Shown here: positions 22,720 to 33,931 of the stretch, in pieces
Numbering within the stretch: position 1 is the stretch's first letter
Layout of the letters: every line of letters begins with the position of its first letter
Source of the DNA: Celoporthe dispersa
Taxonomy: Eukaryota > Ascomycota > Sordariomycetes > Diaporthales > Cryphonectriaceae
Direction: 5' to 3'
DNA length: 64,000 nucleotides
Assembly: GCA_016584495.1 (NCBI GenBank)
Contig: WAID01000003.1
Span: forward strand, 6,156,501-6,220,500
Notes under the pieces: generated by a model
The model's database searches: none
The model's input: the letters and a program-made list of their open reading frames with translations, nothing else
Told to the model about the DNA's origin: nothing
Position numbers and translations under genes: made by a program

Positions 22720-24840
22720 ATGGCCCACCATGAGCCATTGAAGGCCCTCAGCCCAATCGACTGGTCCGATGTGCCACACGATAACCTCAAGCACTTCCTG
22801 ACCTCGACCTTCGCCCACGCCCAGACCGTCATCGACAGCATACCCACCCCACCGGCACAGTCGATACCCTCCCCACCTGGCCGGGCACGGAGTCACACCG
22901 ACAGCTCCGTCCTTCGCCCGCTCGACGGCTCTCCTCCTCCGTACAGCAGCGGCAGGAACCATGCGAACACGACGGCGAACGAGAGCGAGGCCGCCGCGGC
23001 CGCCGCAGCCCACGCCGCGGCACAGCTGCAGAAGGAGTGGAAAGAGGTCAAGGTGCCGCCCAAGGACAACCAGATGGGCGCGAGCGTGTACAAGCTGGCA
23101 GCCAAGGACGGGCGCGGCGCCTGGTTCGCGCGGAGGAGCACCCACGCCGGTATCCCGTTCGACAAGTTCAGGCTGGGCCTGGAACGCGAGTTTGGTGAGA
23201 CCCTGAAGGCCTTCAGGGGACCTGGTACGGGCAATGTGCGGGGCATTGGCGCCGAGAGGCGGGCGGAGCACCGTGTGTGCGACGGATTGGGGATGGCAGA
23301 GGTATGGCTGCTCAGCGCACAGTTTCCCGGGCCGACGACGCCGAGGGACTTCGTGACGCTGCTCCTGACTGGGTCCGGCAAGGAGAAGGAGAAGAAGGAG
23401 GAGAAGAACGAGAAGACCGGCAGGAGAGGGGATGAGCCGAGACAGTTCATAATCATATCCAAGCCGTGCGGGCACCCCGAGTGTGCGCCCCGGTCAGGTT
23501 ACATACGGGGCTCCTACGAGAGCGTGGAGATCATCAGGGAGGTGCCTGTGCATGCGCCACCACGCAGGACGCGGTCGTCTGTGGATCTGAGGCGGGAGGA
23601 CGTACAGCCTCCAACCTTGCAGCTCGGCGGCGACAATCTCGGCAGGGAGGCTGTGCTACGCTCGGCAGCACGGAGAGGAGGACTGGAGCCGGCTGCGGAT
23701 AGGAACCTCACGCGCTCCATGTCTGAGCTGCCTTCGCCCTCGGCGGCGGATGATGATGGGATGGATCCCTTGGAGGCAGAGACCGACGCCGCGGTGGAAT
23801 GGATTATGGTGACGCGGTCTGACCCTGGAGGGAGTGTACCGCGGTTCATGGTCGAGAAAGGCACGCCTGGTGGCATCATAAATGATGCCGGTCGCTTTAT
23901 CAAGTGGCTGGAGACAAAGAGCGTGGGTGACCTCGAGAACCCTGGAGACGGCAGCCCCGAGGAGCAGGGTGTGAAGGACGGGGCATCCGTCCCTGCTCCA
24001 GCGACACAACCGGCAGTATCAGAGCACCGAGACACCACCAACCACTGTGCAGAGCCAGACCAAGAAGAGCCCCCGAGCGGCCTGTATACCATGATCAGCG
24101 GCGCACTTGGGATGGCCTCATCCGCTGTCGCGACCCGGCTCTCAACCTTCGCATCCACATCCGGGCCCGGCGTAGACCTCGACAGCACCACTGACGACTC
24201 CGACTCGGATGAGTCGGACCGCAGCTACGCGTCGGCCCCAGAACCCGATCCGGTCGCCGCCCCGGCCGCGCTCGACGGGGAGCTCGCCTCCCTCATGTCC
24301 GGCAGGAGCAATGAGTCCGGCCCCAAGACCCCTGCGACGCAGCACGAGAAGCAGCTCAAGAAGCTACAGGAGCGCTACCGCAAGCTGGAAGAGAAGCGGG
24401 CCAGGCAGCAGGAGCGCGGCCTGCAGGGCAAGTCGGCCCAGGGCGACGACGCGATTGCGAAGCTGAGAGAGAAGCACGAGAAGGAGATCGCGCGGCAGCA
24501 GGAGAACTACCGCAAGGAGATGAAGAAGCTGGAGGAGAAGCGCCTCAAGGACGAGAAGAAGGCTGAGGACAGGCGCAGGAAGGAGGCCGAGAAGGAGGCG
24601 CGGAGCAACCTGGCCCTGGAGCTGGACAGGGTGAGGATCGAGAGGGATATGGCCCTCAAGCAGGTCGACATCCTCAAGGACCAGGTCGGCAGGCTGCAGG
24701 CGGAGAACACCAGGCTGACCGCCAACCTGGGCAGGCTGGAAGCCCTGGGCAGCGCGGCGGGTGAGCCATCTGCGGGTGAGAACGGGAGTGTGGAGGTGGA
24801 TGCCGAGAAGGCCTCGCAACGTCCCTCGAAATCCAAGTGA
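22720..24840 (+). CDS. DUF3074 (START-like) domain protein with C-terminal coiled coil
   Basis: Single-exon gene of 706 residues. The N-terminus (ALSPIDWSDVPHDNLKHFL) and the region to about residue 410 match the fungal DUF3074 family, a predicted START-like lipid-binding fold; recognisable pieces are WFARRSTHAGIPFDKFR, GAERRAEHRVCDGLGMAEV and SAQFPGPTTPRDFV. A charged insert rich in Lys/Glu (about 220-240) and a Ser/Asp-rich linker (about 485-510) follow. The last 170 residues form a long coiled coil (repeated EKRxKDEKKxEDRRRKEAEK-like heptads) ending in a short polar tail. No membrane helix is present. The function of DUF3074 proteins is not established; lipid binding is inferred from the fold. 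The ATG at 22720 is the first in frame and follows an AT-richer leader. Confidence 0.88.
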   Translation: MAHHEPLKALSPIDWSDVPHDNLKHFLTSTFAHAQTVIDSIPTPPAQSIPSPPGRARSHTDSSVLRPLDGSPPPYSSGRNHANTTANESEAAAAAAAHAAAQLQKEWKEVKVPPKDNQMGASVYKLAAKDGRGAWFARRSTHAGIPFDKFRLGLEREFGETLKAFRGPGTGNVRGIGAERRAEHRVCDGLGMAEVWLLSAQFPGPTTPRDFVTLLLTGSGKEKEKKEEKNEKTGRRGDEPRQFIIISKPCGHPECAPRSGYIRGSYESVEIIREVPVHAPPRRTRSSVDLRREDVQPPTLQLGGDNLGREAVLRSAARRGGLEPAADRNLTRSMSELPSPSAADDDGMDPLEAETDAAVEWIMVTRSDPGGSVPRFMVEKGTPGGIINDAGRFIKWLETKSVGDLENPGDGSPEEQGVKDGASVPAPATQPAVSEHRDTTNHCAEPDQEEPPSGLYTMISGALGMASSAVATRLSTFASTSGPGVDLDSTTDDSDSDESDRSYASAPEPDPVAAPAALDGELASLMSGRSNESGPKTPATQHEKQLKKLQERYRKLEEKRARQQERGLQGKSAQGDDAIAKLREKHEKEIARQQENYRKEMKKLEEKRLKDEKKAEDRRRKEAEKEARSNLALELDRVRIERDMALKQVDILKDQVGRLQAENTRLTANLGRLEALGSAAGEPSAGENGSVEVDAEKASQRPSKSK

Positions 24841-25453
24841 GATAGGGAGATCCATACATGTAAGCTATTTCTTCCCCTTTTCTTTTCAGTTTGATTTACG
24901 TTGTAACATAGCTTGAGTAAACATACATGTATTAGAAAGCATAGATAGCACATGCAAGGCTGGCGTGGAGTTTGGTTTGCTTGGATCACAGTCTGAAAAC
25001 CTTAAGTTTCTTCTTTACAATATGGAAATTCTATATAGTCGCACGCCACCACAATGTCTCGCTCCAGGTCTACCATCCATCTGAGGCAAAAGACAAAGAT
25101 GAAGAAGAAAAAGACAAGACTTTTCAGAGAGATTAAAAAGCAAGAGTTCAGCTGCAGGAGTCAACCTGCAGCTTACGTCTCTGTGCCTTTCCAGAAGCCA
25201 GTGTACTATTTCTCCGTTTGTGTGCTTTTTTTGATTTTTTTGAGAAAATTCCACGGATCCAACTGGTCGAACAGGGAACCATTCGACAGCATCAACCCTT
25301 TCCAAGCCAAACTCCACACGACTGACCGTTAAGCCAAGGTGCCAGTTTGGGTACTGGGGTTGATTGGTGATAGCGGTTCTGCGCGACCGATTGATATAGA
25401 CAGGATGAGAGAACATGATGACTTTTGTATTGGGAGCGGCATCTGGCTGCTGG
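24841..25453. other. Intergenic, convergent 3' ends
   Basis: Lies between the stop codons of the DUF3074 gene and the THADA-like gene. It is AT-richer than its surroundings, as expected for 3' UTRs; no gene was seen. Confidence 0.7.
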
Positions 25454-28400
25454 CTATGTGGATGATAGCAACAGTCCGTGGAGCCTTGTTTCTCGCCCTG
25501 CTTCTCGAATCTGCTCCAGCACGGCTTTGATGGCCTCGCCCTCTGCGCCCAGTAGGTCAGAGATGGTTTTCCCGCACAACAACACGCGGTGACACAGTGC
25601 AAACGCACTGGGGTTCGAAGCCCATCCTAGCGGTCCGTCGTCTTTCGTGATCTGCTCTGCCAGCACCCTCAGGGCCCTCTGCGTCCACGCCTTCACTGCG
25701 GATAGAGAGCTGTCCATCAACAGCACTTTATGACTGGCACGGCCACCATTCTCCTCCCTCTCGATCTCATCGTATTCCAGCTCCCGCTGTCCGAACAAGA
25801 CAGCCCACCGCTCCGTTTCTCTGACCTCATCAATAAACAGGTTCTGGTCTTCGATCGCGAATAGGCTCTCGTCGACATGAAGTGCCTCGGCGAACTGTTG
25901 CTCTGGTGTCGCCCAGGCCGATAGATCCTGCACACCGATGTCGACAGCGATCGACGGATCGCCGACGAGGCGACATGCCACGTACGCCTTGAACTCGTTG
26001 GTCTGGCCGAAGCACCTCTGCATCCACGCCAGCAGGGCATCTGCAGCATCAACAGCCACAAGAGGCTGTCTTCTCCTCACGGTTCCCTCCTTCTCCTCCT
26101 GCTCCTCCGCCATGACGGACGCAGCAGCGATCGCGCCAGTCTCCCGAACTTCCTCGTCGTCGTCGACGAGCGTGGTATACAGTGCGAGGAGGAAGGGGAT
26201 GTAAGCCGCGTCGCTCCCGGCAGCTGAGCGGAGCGCAGACGCGAACGACTTCAGGGCTCGTGCGGCTGCCATGCGCATGTCGAAAGTGTTGCTGTCTTGA
26301 AGCGCGTCTGCCATAGCTTTGCCCCAGGATCGTAGCCTCTGCTCGTACGTGAAGAATGACATCTGGCCGTGGTGCTTGCGTGTGTGCACGGCAGTGATGG
26401 GGCCGGAGGCGAGAAGGATGGCGTTTGCGAGGGTTGGACTGATACTGTCCGCCAGGAACTCTTGGATGGACTCAAAATCTTCTGCGCTTGGTAAATGTTG
26501 GAATTCGCCTTCGCAAAGGTACTTGTCCATCAGCTCAGCGAGGTTTGTCAGCGCAACTGCCCGAGCCTCGGGCGTCGTTGTGTGTTTGAAGGTCTCGAGG
26601 TAGAGACCACAGAGTTCTCGGATGTGAGTGGAGCCCCAGATGGCCGGTATAGCTTCGAGCAAGGCACAAGTTGTGTCTACATCATCATGTAGGACATTGA
26701 ATAGGTACGCCCTCAACGAGCCGAAATCCCTTGAAATTGCTGATTGGTGCAAGGCCATCATGCCCATGCGATTATCCAGCAGAGCCGCAGACTTATAAAG
26801 GTTACGATCTCGGCGGGAATGAACCTCGTCTAAGAGTCGTATTGGCTCTGTTGCAGACTCTTTGGCTCTGGTCTCCTGCCATAGCTTAGTGAGTGTCTCA
26901 ATGTAGGCTGCAGTAGTCTCAGAACACTGCAGGGCGGGCTCCTCGAAGGCTTTAAGGACAAGCTCGAGGTGGTCTAAACCATCTGTACGACTTATTAGCT
27001 CATAATCAATTTTGGATGGTTGGGTACAAGATGCTTTACCAGGGGCCGCTTCTTCCTTGACTTCGAGGAGTCTCCTGTCTAGAAGGACCTTGACTGTGAG
27101 AAGCGTTCCGTGCAATCTGTTCGCCGAGCCGCGCGCCTGCTCGAACAGATCACTGATCCGGGTTACCCAGTCCTCATTCATAAGGAACGAACAAAGTGTC
27201 CGTGCAGCAATCTCACGGACGTGCCACTGTCGGCTGCCCAGGTAATATGTGATGTATTTGTACAGCTCCTCGCGGTGAGACTCTGGCGGACCAGCCCGTC
27301 GTATGATTTCCAGAGCAGGAAATACGCTCTCTGCCGCTGAGCTCTGCGTCAGGGTGCTCGGCTCCATTGCCCGCTCGCCCGACTGCAAGAGGTTCAAGAG
27401 GATAGGCGGTAGAGATGAGTACTTGGTGTACGACAACCTAAGCGTTTTCCCGTCCCAGCCGGTCTCCATTGCCGACTTGCTTTCGGTTGTGCCGAACAAT
27501 GTGTCAATCAGAGACCGGAGCAGCAATAATGCACAGTTGCGAATGGCCCAGACCTCGCTTTTGAGGCTGTTGGTGGCGAGCTGAAGACATTGTGCGAGGT
27601 AGACCTCTGCGTTCTTGCTAAGGAGCGAGCTCTTGAACACTTCCTTCAAGCAGTTGAAGGCGTGGACTTGCGGCAGGTTCGAACCGTCCGTTTCTGAGAC
27701 CGATGCTGGTCTTGCTGAGATCTCCTGCAGCTTGCTCATGACCTCCTGGAATGACGGGCTGTCGGCGTTGGACGCTAAGATCCCTGTGATTAAGGCTGGT
27801 ATGCCAGCCGACCGGCGAGTAGTCGATCTCTGTGTGTAGATACACGACAGTGCCCCTTCATACCAACTTAACAGCAAGGGTTGCTCATCCGTTGGGATCG
27901 CGACAGCAGGGTGGCCAGCGTGCTGACAGCAACAAGTAAAAGTGAGGGAGACTGAGGTGAAGGCGCCACGGTGCCGCAATGTCGAGAGCTGCGTGAAGGC
28001 CAGGTTTCCAGCTGCTCGGAACACCTCAGCAGGTGGTAAAAGGTGACCGACCCCAGGGGCGAGTCTCAGATTGCCGACGACAGTCCGCGTGAGATTGCTA
28101 GACTCGTGAGCAGCGCGAAAGCTGTAGCTGAGAAGGCCTTTCGTGTCTAGACCTTCAATCTCCTCCAATTCTTCGGGAAGATGCCCCTCAGGCGAGTCGT
28201 CACATATAACGTAACTGACCACTTCCCATATCCGCCTGCAGAGGTCAATGATCCGAATTTGAGGTATGGCGAGGAGTTTCAATTCATCGGCGCTGTAACG
28301 ACACTGCGAAAGAACTTCCCACATATACCGAATAGCTGCGAACGTTCCGTGGACCGGCTCTGACATGACGGCATAGCCGAGGTCTTGTTCTGCGGTCCTT

Positions 28401-30560
28401 ATCTTTCCTTCTAATTCGTCCAGGATCCGCGAGAGCAGTGCAAGCCTTTCATCAAGCTGGTTTTGCCACGCACAGAGGAGACCAAGAGAGCGGGCAGTTC
28501 CATCCGAATGGTCCGCACGGCTGGTCCGGGATGAAAGACTCGCTGCTCTTGTACAAAACTCCGCCAAGATGTCCAAAGGTGTGATTGAAGGCTGTGTCGC
28601 CGCGTAGGTTGACTTGGTCTGTATGATCTCGGGTGGGAACAACATGAGCAGGTTGGAGGCTGTCTCTCTGACGTCGTCGAATGGGTCCAACACGAGGTCG
28701 AGAATTGTGCGCAGCCACTGGGGATCTTGGTAAATGGACTCGTCCGCAGAACTTCGGGTCACTTTGCCTGACCTCATAACGTTCACAAGCGACTTGAGGG
28801 CAGTGATGTGACGTTGGTATGAGGCTGTGGGCACGAGCTCCCGGCGAAGAAAAATCCAAATACCAATCGAAAAATGACTCATGAGCCCGGAGAGACTCCC
28901 GAAGCCAGAGTTCCCCAGCATTCGCGATCTGCTTGGCCCCCTTGCTGATGTGAGTGTTCACCGGGGTGCCATTGGCGTCCGCTTTGGAAGTCTTCATGGC
29001 AAGCCTGCCGATGTCTCTCTGCAAGGTAGAAATGGCCCCTTTTATCCTCTTCACCATGTTCTTTGTATGAGCTAATATCTCGTTGCGAAATTTAGCGTCA
29101 GGATCGGAATGAAACGACCTTAGATGCCGCCGAAGAAGCTCAAATGCCATGGGAGAGTAAGGTTTCGTAGTCGACGAGGAGGTGACAAGCAGAGACATTG
29201 CAAAGGAGCGAACATCGTGAGATGTGTGGATGAGAAAATGATCAAGGATATCCCGATCAAGCAGGATGACATTGTCGCCCTGTTTGGCACCTTGGGGATC
29301 TGAAAGCTCGTTAGTCGCTAGCCTGGTGCACAGCCGGGGTAACAATGCACTCACTAGGATCATCAACGATCGATGACCTCTTCCCGACTTCTAGAGCGGC
29401 AAGTAGTAATAACGCAGCGGTATCGGTGTCGAGATCGCTTGTCTTGTCTACTGAGCGGCACTGCAGCTCTTCCAGCAGCGCAAAAGATAGGCGACGATCA
29501 GACTTGAAAAGTGGCGCCAGCACATAGTTCTTGACGCTTTCGAGGATATCTGGGTTGGTAGACAGGGCTGCCTCTAGCCAGCTCCGTAGGACTTGGACAT
29601 TGAAACCAGCACTACTCGATGACGGCGAGCCCGCAGCAGACGACTCGGAATTGAGGGTGCTGAAGATGGTGACAAGAAATTTGCCTGCCACTGGGCAAAT
29701 GTAGTGAAGATCCATCCAGCGAAATACGCTGGCAACGAAGGCCTGCCAGGATGACACCGCTGGCTGGCCCGTCAACTCCGGAAACATGCTCTGGTACTGT
29801 CGTAACACATCGTCCAGACTGAAGACTGATTTCGCTAGGAACTGAATCAGAGAACTCATGCACGATTTGATGACAGGTCGTGATGACTTTTTGGCAATAA
29901 AAGCCATCAGTTCCGAGAGAAAATTCGCCCTCAGTGACTCTCGGACCTGCGCACTCGGATTCCGCAGTATCAGGGCCGACACGAGATCGAGCACAAGCCT
30001 CATGGACCTGTGCTGGTCTTTCTCGTTCCATTCAAGATAATAATTGAACAGGTCTGTCGCCGTTCGCTCTTGAAACGCCCACAGACGCAGTGATTCGTGC
30101 TCGGACTTTAGGCAGAGCTGGACGAAGCCGCAGAGCTTCACACAAGCATCCTTGGTAGAGTTCCGGGGTTGAGAGGCAACATGTAAGATCTTCTCGAATA
30201 GTGCCTGAGCAGATCTGTGGAGGCGTTAGCACAGCTCAACTCTGAGAGAGTGTCACGCATCCACCGTGCAGCCCACCTACCCGTCGAATCGCCCACGCAC
30301 GAGGAGCCAGCTCCTAGACCCTTGAGGCCCAACACATCCAGGAACGAGCCTCGTATCTCCACTCAAAACGGCAGGACGTACAGCTGCATCGGACTAGAAT
30401 GGGATTCGGCATGTGCGATCGACAGGTGGGCGGTCATTCACAAGGAGTCAAATTCTACTCACGGCTCAAGATCTTGGTCTGGCCTTTCTGCAAGCCATGC
30501 CATCAAGTCATTAGCATTACTGCCAGGTCCGTCCAGAGACGGAAGCGACATAGAACCCAT
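25454..30560 (-). CDS. THADA/Trm732-like tRNA 2'-O-methylation cofactor (DUF2428), with an apparent frameshift
   Basis: Exons 30560-30463, 30214-29355 and 29299-25454 encode about 1600 residues of HEAT-like helical repeats. The DUF2428 core (about residues 640-890) is clear, including RRSAGIPALITGIL and the following VHAFNCLKEVF and WAIRNCALLLLRSL blocks. Yeast Trm732 partners the methyltransferase Trm7 for ribose methylation at position 32 of tRNA anticodon loops; animal THADA is the homologue. The start at 30560 and the 248-nt first intron are chosen because they join DLEP to SAQALFEKIL in frame; intron 2 (29354-29300) is 55 nt. At about residue 468 the frame breaks: FDWYLDF and the family block LRRELVPTASYQRHITAL lie in different frames, separated by one extra base in the A5 run at 28850-28854. 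It diverges from TIM23. Confidence 0.9.
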
Positions 30561-31156
30561 GTTTAGGCTCGCCAACTGCTACAGCTCGTCGTAGGGAAGA
30601 AGACTCTGCTCAGGCGCATACGAAAATTCTGCGAGTCAAAACTGGTCCCGGAATGATCGTCATCTATGATGAGACATCTAATGATGAAGAAGAAGGAGGA
30701 GGAGGAAAAAACCCCAAGTTATAAGGAATATGTAGACATTGTTGTAGAGACAGGAGGAATGACAATGTCACTGAAAACAGAAAGAATTTCTTGTTGGCTG
30801 CTCTGATAGGAGCGAATGAGGTCCCTCTGTGGTAGTTTCCTGTAGTCAAAAGGTACGTACCTCTGCTCACCTCTTTGGCAAAGTCTCTGAACCCCAGTGG
30901 AGCAAGGGTGGCACGGACCCACAGATGCAGCAGCGCCGTCATTGGGGACCAGATCTAGGAATTTTTTCTCAAGGCGCAAAATGACCCAGCCTGACAAGAC
31001 AAGACCACTTGAACTTCAAGCCAGAGGGCAGATTGATTCCATCCGCAACCCCCTCCACCCGACATTATCCTAACATTCCTCACCTCTTTTCCCATCTTGT
31101 GATCTGCTCACAACCCTAGACCTCTCTCCTCTTTCTTTTGTCCCTTTCAGATCAGA
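30561..31156. promoter_or_regulatory. Shared divergent promoter of the THADA-like gene and TIM23
   Basis: A 596-base region between two outward-reading genes. The TIM23 side (about 31070-31150) is pyrimidine-rich and ends CCCTTTCAG a few bases before the ATG, which could be a leader-intron acceptor. No TATA box was seen on either side. Confidence 0.55.
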
Positions 31157-31924
31157 ATGTCGTCCCTCTGGAACGCATTGACAGGACAAAAGTCCAACAA
31201 AAACAGCTCATCACAGCAGAACAATGCGCCGCCACCACCAGAGCCGACTACCACCTTCTCGTCTCCCTCCTTTGATCCCTCCTCCGCCCAGGGCGTCGAC
31301 TCCTTCCTCAACAGCTCCACCTTTGCCGACCCCTCCCAGCTCCATCCCCTCGCCGGCCTAAACAAGGACGCGCTCGAGTACATCACCCTCGAGGACTCCG
31401 TCATCTCAGACCTGCCCGGCGGCCAGTCAGTCCTGCCCTCGCGCGGCTTTACCGACGATCTCTGCTATGGCGCAGGCGTGACATATCTGTCCGCGCTGAC
31501 GATAGGAGGAGCGTGGGGCCTGCAGGAGGGCCTGAGGAGGAGCGCGGGGCAGGCGCCCAAGCTGCGACTCAACTCGACGCTCAACGCCATAACACGCCGC
31601 GGTCCCTTCCTTGGCAACTCGGCAGGTGTGGTGGCTATCGTGTACAACTGCATGAACTCATACATTGGATACCTGCGCGGAAAGCACGACGCGGCAAACA
31701 GCATTGCCGCCGGCACCCTCAGCGGCATGCTGTTCAAGAGCACCAGGGGGCTGAGGCCAATGATGATCTCTGGGGCCATCGTAGGATCAGTTGCTGGTGT
31801 TTGGGCCGTAAGCCAAACCCCCCCCCCCTCTCTGAGGTCTACGAGCGGCACAGGGCAAATTCTGACATTTGACTAGATCACGCGCAAGACCTTTTTCCCG
31901 GAACCGAACCAGGCGCACGACTGA
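31157..31924 (+). CDS. TIM23: Mitochondrial inner-membrane translocase subunit Tim23
   Basis: 232 residues from exons 31157-31807 and 31877-31924. Tim23 forms, with Tim17, the presequence import channel of the mitochondrial inner membrane. The N-terminal 100 residues are hydrophilic and Ser/Pro-rich (the intermembrane-space receptor part), followed by four hydrophobic segments of the Tim17/22/23 fold; recognisable blocks are GFTDDLCYGAGVTYLSAL, RLNSTLNAITRRGPFLGNS and GTLSGMLFKSTRGLRPM. The 69-nt intron (31808-31876; GTAAGC donor, CTAG acceptor) contains a C run and must be removed: splicing replaces a non-conserved tail by ITRKTFFPEPNQAHD, a typical Tim23 C-terminus. It shares a promoter region with the THADA-like gene. 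Confidence 0.95.
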
Positions 31925-33931
31925 GCGAACCCCTGAACAGGAGGACGGGTAGGTGCTAGCTGAGCTTCTGACGGAAATTCGGGTCATATATCTGCTGGGA
32001 GAATGGGAACCAGCCTTGACCGCGGTGGGCAAGAGGGCCTCTCTGCCAGCTTGGCACAAAAATATGAATACTCCCTTGGCATAAGGATCCTGGGCCTTAC
32101 ATGTGCTTTGTGGGAGTATACGGAGTCAACTCATTTCATGGTCTACTGAAACAGTGGCATGCATAGCAATGGATGATCTCTACTCATTGATGGAAACTTG
32201 TACATTAGATGGAGGACCATGAACATAGAAGAAGGTTGGGTCTCGCAAAGGAATAGGCTTGTATTCAAGATACAGGGCTACTGGGTGGAATCCATGTGGA
32301 GGTCTACAAAGATCTCAAGGTTCTAGAACATCAAGATGCAACACTGTGCTGGCAATGGCCAGATGTGCTCATTCCTCGACATCAGGCTCATGGGACCCAA
32401 CCCAAGACCATGATGGCATTGACCTGCCCATAGTTATGGTATGCGGTGGCTCTCCCAACCAAGCTGTGCTGATATGTGTAGGTGGTAGTAACTAGTTCGT
32501 GTTGGGACTGCCATGGGAACACCTGCTCCTCTTGCAACTCCATGTCGACTTTCATGATGTCTGAGTCCAGATGGTTCAAGGCTCACAACGACATGGACCC
32601 ACAGGACTGTTCAATGGCTGGCTAGCCCGGTCTCTGCCTCCCTGGATGTTTACTCGACTCTTCTACAACCTTTTCTTTCCTGACTACCCTAGAGCCTGCG
32701 ATCCTCAGACTCTCTCCTGTTATCAGTCACCGATCCCAACTCTCAGCCCGTTTTACCCTTAGACGGCTCTCCTTACATGAACGCCGTGCAAGCCTTGCAG
32801 CGGACGGGATACATTATCCAGTCTGTCACCAATGGGTGCAAAGGATTGTGGCGACGCAGCTGAGAAGCAAGCGACCAAGAGAGGAGGCAGGGCGCGAGTC
32901 TGACCCTGCGGAGACATTGAGACGGTCCGGTCCCATAAGGTCTCCTTCCGTTGGGGATGGGAAAGCGCTCTGGGGAGATGACCAAATAACCTGGTCCACA
33001 TGGCCAGCAGTTATGGAAAGTACTTCCATCTGCACCTTCTCCTGGCCCAACCACTCTCCCCTGTAATAGACAAATGTGTGATGCAATACTGAAATCACCC
33101 ATTCACTCAGGTGCGCTGCACGAAGAACCGTCTCGGAAAAGGGCCACCGGAGAGGAGTCGTGTGCAGCCTCGAAACTGCCATGGTACCACTACACAGGAT
33201 GTGCGATTTATAAATCATCAGTCTAAGATTTCTAAAACGTGGTCTCCGACAATTATCACGACTGTGTTTCGTCCGTATCGATATCAAGGCTCTGACAACC
33301 ACCCTGCCTCAACCTCTGCCTCTCAACAACACAACCTCTCCACCCACGAACATTCTCGTCATCTCTAACTTCACGCCCGTCTTCATCACCAACCACAATG
33401 TGCTGCCCTGTGTGGCCCGTCAAGGACGTCGAGTACGAGTCTGCGCCGCGGGCCCGAAACGTGCCTACGCAGCTGGCATACCGATACCAGTGGAACGGCC
33501 ACTCCCGGGATCTCCAACAGATCCAAGTACCTGCTGTGAGTAGAGAAAATGACCCCCCTTCGTCGTCGCGGTCTGCCCATCTGAGCCTGGAAGTCCCTGC
33601 TGGTCTCCAAGCGGGGCAGTTTATGCGGTGGAGGCCTGTCAAAGTCACTCTTCTCAGTGATGAGGTCTTCGTCGCGAAGCTTCGACTCCCATCTCGTGTC
33701 GGAGTCGAAAGCAGATCGGGCCGCCCGCCTTCTGCTCCTTTCTATCTCCTACTGTTAGCACTGTTGCATTGTTCCCTCGTCCTCTCTTATTGTCTCCCCC
33801 CTTCCGTGCTGTTGTCACTGCACCTGATTCACCGAGGGTTGCATTGTGTGTCGTATCAATGGGTGCTCAAGCTCCAACTTTCTGAGGCTGTCGGGACCTT
33901 TTTATTTATCGACCGCGACCCTGCCTCGTCC
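31925..33931. other. 2.0-kb intergenic region before the Pro/Gly-rich protein gene
   Basis: No conserved gene seen. The part from 32080 to 32620 is AT-richer and TG/CA-rich. From 33398 an ATG-started frame stays open, without stops, into the start assigned at 33932, so part of this region may be an N-terminal extension or a translated leader (see findings). Confidence 0.5.

Noticed and set aside
30217..30400. An extra exon in THADA between 30214 and 30463
   Set aside because: Using it requires incompatible phases at its 5' side or an in-frame stop; direct splicing of 30463 to 30214 gives the conserved-looking joint.
32080..32620. Possible RIP-mutated transposon remnant (TG/CA-rich, AT-richer)
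   Set aside because: No transposase-like frame, terminal repeats or target-site duplication could be seen.
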